Assembly: GCA_900550005.1 (NCBI GenBank)
Contig: URQL01000123.1
Coordinates: 1-5,463 of the forward strand
Direction: 5' to 3'
Length of the DNA stretch: 5,463 nt
Origin: an uncultured Erysipelotrichaceae bacterium
GTDB lineage: Bacteria; Bacillota_I; Bacilli_A; Erysipelotrichales; Coprobacillaceae
Shown here: positions 1 to 5,463 of the stretch, in pieces
Layout: each line of letters begins with the position of its first letter
How positions within the stretch are numbered: position 1 is the stretch's first letter
The notes under the pieces: model-generated
Told to the model about the DNA's origin: nothing
Databases searched by the model: none
The model's input: the letters and a program-made list of their open reading frames with translations, nothing else
Made by a program: the position numbers and the translations under genes

Positions 1-2
1 CA

Positions 3-908
3 GGTTCATTAGTAGGAGATTATCGAGTAGTAGCAAATATAGAAAACACAGCGAATTATGTCTGTCAAGAATGGGTAGATGAAGTATTAATAGTCACTTC
101 TAATGATGTCCCTTATCCTAGTGAATTGATTGATCAATTAACACAAACAGGCGTAACGATACACTTGAACTTAGCCAAAGTAACCAGTGGACCAGGAAAG
201 AAACAATTTGTAGAAAAAGTAGGAGGCTATACCGTACTTACGACAAGTATCAACTATGCTTCATCATTTCAATTATTCTTAAAGAGATTAATGGATATCA
301 TAGGAGGACTTATAGGCTGTATCTTAACAGCAATCATCTTTATCTTTGTCGCACCAGCAATCTACATAGCATCACCAGGACCGATCTTCTTTAGTCAAGA
401 AAGAGTAGGGAAGAATGGGAAGAAATTCAAGATGTATAAATTTAGAAGTATGTACATGGATGCAGAAGAAAGAAAAGCAGAATTGATGGCACAAAACAAA
501 TTAGGAGATGGCAAGATGTTCAAAATGGACTTTGATCCAAGAGTTATCGGAAATAAGATCTTACCCGATGGGACAAAGAAGACAGGGATAGGAGAATTCA
601 TAAGAAAAACAAGTTTAGATGAATTTCCACAATTCTTTAATGTCTTAAAAGGTGACATGTCAATTATTGGAACAAGACCACCATTGATATCAGAAACAAA
701 CTTATATGAATTACACCACAGAGCAAGATTAGCTATCAAACCAGGGATAACAGGAATGTGGCAAGTAAGTGGAAGAAGTGACATCACAGATTTTGAAGAA
801 GTCGTAAGACTAGATAAAGAGTATATCAGTAATTGGAATATCGGTATGGATATTAAGATACTTTTTAAGACGGTATTGGTTGTACTTAAAAAGGAAGGAT
901 CGGTGTAG
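3..908 (+). CDS. Polyprenyl-phosphate sugar-1-phosphate transferase, 5'-truncated by window edge
   Basis: This is the C-terminal 301 residues of a bacterial sugar transferase (Bac_transf family), which moves a sugar-1-phosphate from a UDP-sugar to undecaprenyl phosphate and so starts repeat-unit synthesis at the cytoplasmic membrane. The frame is open to base 3, so the TTG at 126 is internal and the true start lies upstream. Counting the first full codon as residue 1, residues 1 to about 80 look like the end of the Rossmann-like CoA_binding_3 domain. A hydrophobic membrane or re-entrant helix follows at about 101-123, leading into SPGP (124-127). Then come KFRSM (146-150), LDEFPQ with the likely catalytic Asp-Glu pair (206-207), GTRPP (223-227) and PGITGMWQVSGR (247-258). 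Full-length members are roughly 460 residues, so the N-terminal transmembrane helices are probably missing only because of the window edge. The sugar (galactose, glucose or other) cannot be read from sequence. G+C is clearly higher than in the downstream genes. Confidence 0.95.
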   Translation, partial: GSLVGDYRVVANIENTANYVCQEWVDEVLIVTSNDVPYPSELIDQLTQTGVTIHLNLAKVTSGPGKKQFVEKVGGYTVLTTSINYASSFQLFLKRLMDIIGGLIGCILTAIIFIFVAPAIYIASPGPIFFSQERVGKNGKKFKMYKFRSMYMDAEERKAELMAQNKLGDGKMFKMDFDPRVIGNKILPDGTKKTGIGEFIRKTSLDEFPQFFNVLKGDMSIIGTRPPLISETNLYELHHRARLAIKPGITGMWQVSGRSDITDFEEVVRLDKEYISNWNIGMDIKILFKTVLVVLKKEGSV

Positions 909-911
909 TTT

Positions 912-2030
912 ATGGGAAGTAATCAACCAATTCGAATTGCACACGTTATTGGAAAATGGGTTGGTGGAGGAGTAGAAGCAGTTGTAATGAATTATTATCG
1001 ACATATAGATCGAACTCAAATACAGTTCGATTTTTTATGTGATAATGATTCAACAAATATTCCTTATGAAGAGATAGAATCTTTAGGAGGAAAGGTCATA
1101 CTGATACCACCATATCAAAAATTACATGAGTATAATAAAGAATTATATAAAGTTTTTAAAGAAAATGACTATAAAATAGTACATTCACATATCAATACTT
1201 TATCTGTATTTCCATTAAGGATAGCAAAAAAAGCTGGAATACCAGTAAGGATAGCACATAGTCATTCGACTACAAATAAAAAAGAATGGAAAAAGAATTT
1301 ATTAAAAAATATTCTTAGACCATTTAGTAAGGTATATGCAACCAATTATATGTGCTGTAGTGAATTAGCTGGAAGATGGTTATTTGGAGATCAAACATAT
1401 GATAAAGGAAAAGTTTATTTATTAAATAATGCAATTGACGTAGATAAATTCAAATATGATGAAAACATTAGAAAACAAAAAAGAAAAGAATTAGGAATAG
1501 ATGATGATACTTTTGCAATCGGACATATTGGAAGATTTGTAGAACAAAAGAATCATCGTTTTTTAATTGATATTTTTAATGAAGTTCATAAAGAAAGATT
1601 AAATTCTATTTTATTACTTATAGGTCAAGGACCATTAATGGAAGAAATAAAAGAAAAAGTATATTCATTGAATTTGGATGATTCAGTTTTATTTTTAGGA
1701 CAAAGAAATGATACAAATGAATTATATCAAGCAATGGACGTATTTGTTTTACCTTCATTATATGAAGGATTACCAGTAGTTGGAGTAGAAGCACAAGCTT
1801 CAGGGTTACCCTGCTTTTTTTCAAATGATATGACAAAAGAAACAAAGATTCTTGATTCTACGGCTTTTCTAACTTCAGATTCTAATATCAGAGTATGGGT
1901 AAAGGAAGTTTTAATGTCCGTAGAAAACACAACTAGAAAAGATACTTCTCCTATTATTAGAAAAAATGGTTTTAGTATAAAAAACGAATCGAATAAATTA
2001 AAAAAATTTTATGAACAATTTTATTATTAA
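912..2030 (+). CDS. GT4-type (glycosyltransferase family 1) glycosyltransferase, EpsF-like
   Basis: This 372-residue GT-B fold enzyme probably transfers a sugar from a nucleotide sugar to the lipid-linked acceptor in the cytoplasm. The N-terminal acceptor domain (about 1-180) carries the glycine-rich loop GGGVEAVVMNYYR (18-30) and the HSH...AHSHS segments (91-93, 116-120). The C-terminal nucleotide-sugar domain (about 200-340) starts at IGHIGRFVEQKNH (203-215). It holds the retaining-GT4 EX7E pair as E285 and E293 in SLYEGLPVVGVEA. Length is normal for the family. The ATG sits 3 bases after the previous stop, with an AAGGAAGGA ribosome site at 891-899 inside the preceding gene. Its place directly after the initiating transferase suggests it adds the second sugar, but that is inference. 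Donor and linkage are not predictable. Confidence 0.93.
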   Translation: MGSNQPIRIAHVIGKWVGGGVEAVVMNYYRHIDRTQIQFDFLCDNDSTNIPYEEIESLGGKVILIPPYQKLHEYNKELYKVFKENDYKIVHSHINTLSVFPLRIAKKAGIPVRIAHSHSTTNKKEWKKNLLKNILRPFSKVYATNYMCCSELAGRWLFGDQTYDKGKVYLLNNAIDVDKFKYDENIRKQKRKELGIDDDTFAIGHIGRFVEQKNHRFLIDIFNEVHKERLNSILLLIGQGPLMEEIKEKVYSLNLDDSVLFLGQRNDTNELYQAMDVFVLPSLYEGLPVVGVEAQASGLPCFFSNDMTKETKILDSTAFLTSDSNIRVWVKEVLMSVENTTRKDTSPIIRKNGFSIKNESNKLKKFYEQFYY

Positions 2031-2040
2031 TTATTTAAAT

Positions 2041-2050
2041 AGAAGGAGGT
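2041..2050 (+). promoter_or_regulatory. Strong Shine-Dalgarno deciding a GTG start at 2056
   Basis: AGAAGGAGGT is an almost perfect anti-16S match, 5 bases before GTG 2056. It lies downstream of the in-frame ATG at 2011, which is inside the end of the preceding glycosyltransferase and has no comparable ribosome site. The GTG is therefore the preferred start of the pyruvyl transferase. Confidence 0.85.
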
Positions 2051-2055
2051 ATAAA

Positions 2056-2595
2056 GTGAATAAAAAAACAATTACAATAACAAATGCATATACTTGGGAT
2101 AATAAGGGTGACGCAGGTATTTTGTTAGGAACAGTAAATACTTTAAAACAAATTTATGGAGCTGATAACCTTGATCTAAGAATTTTATCCTTTACTCCAG
2201 AAAAGGATAAAAAACATTATTGTAAAGATAAAGTAATTACAAATGTTTATAGTAATGTCTTGAATCCACATCCTTATAAACATACAGAGTTAGGAAAATT
2301 AGTTGCAATGATTAAATTAGTTTTTAGATGCATTTATTTATATGTTATGTCTAATTTAAATTTAAATCATTTAGTTAAGAAAGATGAAAGTTTTAAAACT
2401 TTGGATGAAAGTGATTATATCGTTGTATGTGGAGGCGGATTTTTAGGTGGTAAAAAATTAGACAGTCTTATGCATGTATTTCAAATGTATATCAATACTA
2501 AATTTAATAAAAATGTATATGTTATGGGGACATCAATTGAACCTATGTCTAATAATTTAGTAAAGAAATATACTGATAATGTTTTAAAAAAATGA
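2056..2595 (+). CDS. Polysaccharide pyruvyl transferase, N-terminal part (frame ends at A7 tract)
   Basis: These 179 residues form the N-terminal half of a polysaccharide pyruvyl transferase (PS_pyruv_trans, CsaB/WcaK-like), which ketal-links pyruvate from phosphoenolpyruvate to a sugar. Seen motifs, counted from the GTG start: TNAYTWDNKGDAGILLG (9-25), the family's N-terminal 'N-x-GD' nucleotide-fold loop; CGGGFLGG (125-132); and GTSIEP (158-163). The frame ends with LKK-stop in the middle of the fold, where the family normally continues into a 'disIfaRE...yLke' segment. That segment is found one frame back, starting at 2592. Alone this half lacks the C-terminal RMHS motif and is unlikely to be active. 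The in-frame ATG at 2011 would add 15 residues overlapping the upstream gene; GTG 2056 is preferred because of its ribosome site. Confidence 0.85.
   Translation: MNKKTITITNAYTWDNKGDAGILLGTVNTLKQIYGADNLDLRILSFTPEKDKKHYCKDKVITNVYSNVLNPHPYKHTELGKLVAMIKLVFRCIYLYVMSNLNLNHLVKKDESFKTLDESDYIVVCGGGFLGGKKLDSLMHVFQMYINTKFNKNVYVMGTSIEPMSNNLVKKYTDNVLKK
2586..2592 (+). other. A7 frameshift site, in-phase A AAA AAA heptamer followed by TGA
   Basis: The zero frame reads TTA AAA AAA TGA, so the seven A's sit exactly in the X-XXY-YYZ phase of a bacterial -1 slippery site, with the stop codon immediately after. A -1 slip continues into the second half of the pyruvyl transferase. I see no convincing downstream hairpin (only a three-base-pair GCA/TGC candidate around 2597-2608) and no upstream Shine-Dalgarno-like stimulator. 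That weakens the programmed explanation. Confidence 0.6.
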
Positions 2596-3308
2596 CGCAT
2601 ATTTTTGCACGTGAAATTATTACTTATGATTATTTAAAAGAAATTCTGCCTGAATCAGAATTTAGCTTAATTCCAGATATGGCATTTATGTTAGAAGATG
2701 TATTTGAAAAAAATATAGTTATTGAAGAATTAAAACAAAAATCTAACAATGTTTATGGTATTACTGTAAGACAATGGAATTTTCCAAATTCTAGCAATCC
2801 AAAAGAAATGATGGAGAATTATATTGATTCCTTGACTGAATTTATGGATTACCAAATTGAAAATCATAATAGTTTTGTATTTGCTCCTCAAGTAATAGTT
2901 GGATATGCGAATGATACAGATGTAGCTAAAAAAATTCGAAAAAAATTAAAACATCCAGAAGGATTTTTGATAATTGAAGACGATTTATCACCAGTAGAGA
3001 TAAAGACATTAATTTCTAATTTTGATTATTTTATTGGAACAAGAATGCACTCAAATATTTTTGCAACAAGCATGGGAATTCCAACAATTGCAATTGCATA
3101 TGAAAAAAAGACGAATGGAATCATGCATACTGTAGATTTAGATAACTATGTTATTGAAATGGATCAAATTAATATAGATATTTTGAAAGAAAAAGCTAAT
3201 ATGCAAAAAGATAATGATAAACAAGTAAGGGTAGAATTGAAAATTAATATTAAAAAAATAAGACAAGAAATTTTAATGAAAATGGAAAGAATTCTTATAG
3301 AGGTATAG
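2592..3308 (+). CDS. Polysaccharide pyruvyl transferase, C-terminal part (second frame)
   Basis: These 238 codons form the C-terminal half of the same pyruvyl transferase. They open with THIFAREIITYDYLKEIL (2-19), the family's segment that follows the first Rossmann-like domain. Next come IPDMAFML (27-34), GITVRQWNF (56-64) and FIGTRMHSNIFATSMGIPT (147-165). The last contains the conserved RMHS histidine (H153), thought to contact phosphoenolpyruvate in relatives. Joined to the upstream half the product would be 417 residues, a normal size for the family. ATG 2592 overlaps the upstream TGA as ATGA but has no ribosome site before it, so separate expression would depend on re-initiation by terminating ribosomes. 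The simplest reading is that this is not an independent gene but the displaced half of one. Confidence 0.8.
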   Translation: MTHIFAREIITYDYLKEILPESEFSLIPDMAFMLEDVFEKNIVIEELKQKSNNVYGITVRQWNFPNSSNPKEMMENYIDSLTEFMDYQIENHNSFVFAPQVIVGYANDTDVAKKIRKKLKHPEGFLIIEDDLSPVEIKTLISNFDYFIGTRMHSNIFATSMGIPTIAIAYEKKTNGIMHTVDLDNYVIEMDQINIDILKEKANMQKDNDKQVRVELKINIKKIRQEILMKMERILIEV

Positions 3309-3309
3309 C

Positions 3310-4449
3310 ATGAGAGTATTATTTATTCATGATCATCGTTTGAGAAAAGTAAATGATGTTTATTACACAACTGGAGGATTTTCAGATTCAATTACAAAAA
3401 GGTACACAGACATATTTGAAAGTATGACATTATTATGTAGAGCATCTTATAATAATAATATTAAAGGATGTTCAAAAATAGAAAATTCAAAAGTAAGCAT
3501 ATGTCCAATTTTTGAAAATAAGTTATTACCTAAAAAGAAAATAGTAAGAATCTTACAAAAGGAAATTGATAAGAATGACCGAATAATTATTAGATTACCA
3601 TCTTTGTTAGGAATTTATGCAGGTTTAATTGCTCTTAAAAAGAGAAAAAAAGTATATATAGAAGTAGTTGGAAGCGCACTAGGATCTTATTGGTATAGAA
3701 ATTTATTTGGAAAAATAGTTGCATATCCGTTAGAAATTTTTAATAAAAAACTAATAAAAAAAGCAGACTATGTTTCTTATGTTTCAGAAGATTATTTACA
3801 ACATGAGTACCCAAATAATAATCACACACTAGGGTGTAGTGATGTACTATTAGAAGAAAGGAATATTACTGTATTAAACAAAAGAATTACAAAAATTAAG
3901 AAATGTTTGATAAAAAAGAAATTAGTTTTGGGAACTTTATCACAAATTGATCAAAAGTATAAAGGACATAAAACTGTTTTTAAAGCAATTTCTGCATTAA
4001 AAAAACAGGGATTATTTATTGAGTATAGATTGGCCGGCAATGGAAAAAAGAGTTACTTATTAAGTTTAGCTCGCAAATATGATATAGAAGACAATATTGT
4101 GTTTTGTGGACAAATTAATCATAAAGACATCAATAATTGGTTAGATGATTTAGATATTTATATTCAACCTTCTTTAACAGAAGGAATGCCAAGGTCAGTT
4201 ATTGAGGCAATTTATAGAGCATGTCCAACCATTGTTTCAAATGCAGGAGGAATGTATGAATTGATTGAAGAAAAATATACTTTTAAAAAGGGTAATATTT
4301 CTGAATTAATCACTATATTAAGTGAAATAGACATTGAAAAACTTGAAAATATGGCAAAAAGAAATTTCGAATTTTCTTCAAAGTTTGAAGAAAAAAATCT
4401 TACTCAAAAAAGAAATAATTTTTTATTAGAATTTAAAAGGAGTGCATAA
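3310..4449 (+). CDS. GT4-type (glycosyltransferase family 1) glycosyltransferase
   Basis: This 379-residue GT-B glycosyltransferase is presumably cytoplasmic and acts on the growing lipid-linked repeat unit. The N-terminal half (about 1-185) is divergent, with a TTGGFSDSI loop (20-28) and IIIRLPSLLGIYAG (92-105). The C-terminal donor domain starts at LVLGTLSQIDQKYKGHKT (205-222). It contains YRLAGNGKK (239-247), FCGQINHKDINNWL (265-278) and the EX7E pair as E291 and E299 in SLTEGMPRSVIEA, then SNAGGMYELI (310-319). Length is typical. ATG 3310 is 1 base after the preceding stop, with an AGAGG ribosome site at 3299-3303. It differs greatly from the first glycosyltransferase of the window, so it likely forms a different linkage. 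Its own ribosome site means it need not be lost when the pyruvyl transferase frame is broken, although polarity is possible. Confidence 0.92.
   Translation: MRVLFIHDHRLRKVNDVYYTTGGFSDSITKRYTDIFESMTLLCRASYNNNIKGCSKIENSKVSICPIFENKLLPKKKIVRILQKEIDKNDRIIIRLPSLLGIYAGLIALKKRKKVYIEVVGSALGSYWYRNLFGKIVAYPLEIFNKKLIKKADYVSYVSEDYLQHEYPNNNHTLGCSDVLLEERNITVLNKRITKIKKCLIKKKLVLGTLSQIDQKYKGHKTVFKAISALKKQGLFIEYRLAGNGKKSYLLSLARKYDIEDNIVFCGQINHKDINNWLDDLDIYIQPSLTEGMPRSVIEAIYRACPTIVSNAGGMYELIEEKYTFKKGNISELITILSEIDIEKLENMAKRNFEFSSKFEEKNLTQKRNNFLLEFKRSA
4437..4442 (+). promoter_or_regulatory. Ribosome binding site deciding ATG 4451
   Basis: AAGGAG lies 8 bases before ATG 4451 and overlaps the last codons of the preceding glycosyltransferase. 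The in-frame GTG at 4442 falls on top of this site and therefore cannot be served by it, which makes ATG 4451 the better start. Confidence 0.8.
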
Positions 4450-4450
4450 A

Positions 4451-5299
4451 ATGGAATGGTATAAATTTAAATTTTTAAAAAAATTTTTTTTAGAAACTAC
4501 TGATTGGTATGTTGCTTGGAAGAAAAATACGGAATCAGTATTTAAATTAATAGTTAATCCAAAAGGTTATTGGTTAGCTGATCCATTATTGTTTACGGAT
4601 GAAAAAAATACGTATTTGTTTGTAGAAGCTTTTGACAAGAAAGAAAAAAAGGGTAAAATTGGAGTCTTTAAATTTGATGGTATAAGTTTTACAGATTTCA
4701 AAATAGTTTTAGAGGAGCCTTATCATTTATCTTATCCGTATGTTTTCGAATGGAATGATAATTTTTTTATGATTCCTGAATCAAGTCAAAATAACTCAAT
4801 TGATTTATTTATGTCGAAAGATTTTCCTTATAGATGGGAAAAAAAATGTAGATTGCTTTCAGGAAACTTTGTTGACACAAGTTTGTATTATGTAAAAGAA
4901 GATAAATTTAATTTTATTACATATGACATGAATAAAAATGAGTTGGTTGAAGGTATATTAAATATGAATAATAAAGAATTATCAATAAAGTCTAGAAGAG
5001 AGGATTCACAATATTTATTAAGACCAGGTGGTAATTTTTTTTATTTTGAAAATAAATTGTGTCATGCAGTTCAGAATAATCAATTTTTCTATGGGCAAAA
5101 TTTGCGTATAATTGATTCTGAATGGAATTTGATTACTGAAGTTTACCCTGAAAATATAGGATTAGATAATAAAAAAATATATAGGCGAAATCATACTTAT
5201 TCTACTGAGCACGACATAGAAGTAATAGATATATCTGATTATAAATTCGATTTTTTTAAACTTATGAAAAGAATATGGAGAAAAATATGGAAAAAATAG
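4451..5299 (+). CDS. GINT1_N-like (glucosamine inositolphosphorylceramide transferase family) protein
   Basis: This 282-residue protein, with no signal peptide or transmembrane helix, matches in motif order the domain found at the N-terminus of plant GINT1 and in bacterial polysaccharide clusters. Seen: TTDWYVAW (16-23), WLADPLLF (41-48), YLFVEAF (55-61), KKGKIGVF (66-73), PYHLSYPYVFEW (90-101), FFMIPESS (105-112), IDLFMSKDFPYRW (117-129), a conserved Asp at D142, LLRPGGNFF (189-197), YGQNLRI (214-220) and HTYSTEHDIEVIDIS (248-262). The repeated short strands with acidic residues suggest a beta-propeller like that of GH43/GH32-type glycosidases (inference). The catalytic activity of bacterial members is, as far as I know, not established; the plant name comes from a protein with an extra GT64 domain that is absent here. 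The C-terminus (267-282) is basic and aromatic and could touch the membrane. The gene starts 1 base after the upstream stop and ends inside the next gene. It contains several 7-8 base homopolymers. Confidence 0.75.
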   Translation: MEWYKFKFLKKFFLETTDWYVAWKKNTESVFKLIVNPKGYWLADPLLFTDEKNTYLFVEAFDKKEKKGKIGVFKFDGISFTDFKIVLEEPYHLSYPYVFEWNDNFFMIPESSQNNSIDLFMSKDFPYRWEKKCRLLSGNFVDTSLYYVKEDKFNFITYDMNKNELVEGILNMNNKELSIKSRREDSQYLLRPGGNFFYFENKLCHAVQNNQFFYGQNLRIIDSEWNLITEVYPENIGLDNKKIYRRNHTYSTEHDIEVIDISDYKFDFFKLMKRIWRKIWKK

Positions 5300-5463
5300 C
5301 AATATACGTAGATAGTTTGAAAAGAGATGGAGCAGAGAGGGTATCTATCAATTTAGCAAAATATTTTGTTTCAAAAAAATTAAGTTGTGTTATTATCACA
5401 GATTGGGTTAGTGATAATGAATATGAGGTTCCTGATGGTATAACAAGACATTCATTAGATGCA
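5287..5463 (+). CDS. GT4-type glycosyltransferase, N-terminal fragment cut by window edge
   Basis: Only the first 59 residues are visible. They begin MEKIAIYVDSLKRDGAERVS and continue through INLAKYFVSKKLSCVIIT (21-38). The 'D-GAERV--NLA' pattern is the N-terminal acceptor-domain signature of many GT4 enzymes (usually GGAERV), so a third glycosyltransferase of the cluster is likely. ATG 5287 has GGAG at 5277-5280 with 6 bases spacing and overlaps the preceding gene's end by 13 bases, consistent with translational coupling. An in-frame ATG at 5275 would add 4 residues but overlaps the ribosome site, so 5287 is preferred. The donor domain lies outside the window, so function beyond the superfamily cannot be stated. 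Confidence 0.85.
   Translation, partial: MEKIAIYVDSLKRDGAERVSINLAKYFVSKKLSCVIITDWVSDNEYEVPDGITRHSLDA

Larger units (their letters stand above)
2056..3308 (+). pseudogene. Polysaccharide pyruvyl transferase gene as a whole, interrupted by one frameshift
   Basis: The two halves above together give one complete family member with both domains and every expected motif in order, and no other disruption. One extra A in the run at 2586-2592, or a -1 ribosomal slip there, restores a single 417-residue protein reading LKKMTHIFARE across the junction. Whether this is a true pseudogene, a phase-off state, programmed recoding or a homopolymer sequencing error cannot be decided from one sequence. Confidence 0.6.

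Noticed and set aside
126..128. TTG as the start of the sugar transferase
   Set aside because: The same frame is open back to base 3 and the upstream residues (GDYRVVANIEN..., EVLIVTSND) continue the domain, so this is an internal Leu codon.
395..787. 130-codon reverse-strand open frame
   Set aside because: It is antisense to the most conserved part of the sugar transferase, with no ribosome site or recognisable domain; it is a shadow frame.
1618..1930. Two overlapping reverse-strand open frames and a third at 810-1019
   Set aside because: They are antisense to the conserved coding sequence of the first two genes, with low-complexity or unrecognisable products and no initiation signals.
2011..2013. 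ATG 2011 as start of the pyruvyl transferase
   Set aside because: It lies inside the end of the preceding gene and has no good ribosome site, whereas GTG 2056 follows AGAAGGAGGT and begins just before the conserved domain.
2595..2612. Possible downstream hairpin stimulating frameshifting (ACGCA with TGCACGT)
   Set aside because: It pairs only three contiguous bases, or five with a bulge, around an A/T loop, and is too close to the slippery site; it is not convincing.
4442..4444. GTG 4442 as start of the GINT1_N-like gene
   Set aside because: It overlaps the AAGGAG ribosome site that correctly serves ATG 4451.
4451..4500. AT-rich stretch considered as an internal promoter
   Set aside because: The surrounding DNA is equally AT-rich, there is no spaced -35/-10 pair that stands out, and the genes are contiguous, so a promoter call would be chance.

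Overview
The window is a single-strand run of exopolysaccharide or capsule biosynthesis genes. All coding regions are on the + strand, packed end to end with gaps of at most 25 bases or short overlaps. The very low G+C, the A/T-ending codons and the strong Shine-Dalgarno sequences (for example AGAAGGAGGT) suggest a low-G+C Firmicute. The sugar transferase and first glycosyltransferase look like those of gut Lachnospiraceae or Erysipelotrichales-type clostridia, but that is an impression from protein style and was not tested by a search.

Layout: (1) the 3' part of a membrane polyprenyl-phosphate sugar-1-phosphate transferase (3-908, cut by the left edge); (2) a GT4-type glycosyltransferase (912-2030); (3) a polysaccharide pyruvyl transferase lying in two frames (2056-2595 and 2592-3308) that meet at a run of seven A's; (4) a second GT4-type glycosyltransferase (3310-4449); (5) a protein resembling the bacterial relatives of the N-terminal domain of plant GINT1 (4451-5299), of unknown biochemical role; (6) the first 59 codons of a third GT4-type glycosyltransferase (5287 to the right edge). 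No promoter, terminator, RNA gene, mobile element or CRISPR was seen, and no gene-free stretch longer than 25 bases exists. The window therefore appears to be the interior of one operon.

How the genes would work together (inference from families): the sugar transferase loads the first sugar phosphate onto undecaprenyl phosphate at the inner membrane face. The GT4 enzymes then extend the lipid-linked repeat unit. The pyruvyl transferase, if functional, adds a ketal-linked pyruvate that makes the polymer acidic. The GINT1_N-like protein may act in glycan modification. Flippase, polymerase and chain-length control genes are not in view.

The two most notable points are the pyruvyl transferase broken exactly at an in-phase A AAA AAA heptamer, and the GINT1_N-like gene. 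The first gene is also visibly richer in G+C than everything after it, marking a likely junction between a conserved and a variable part of the locus.
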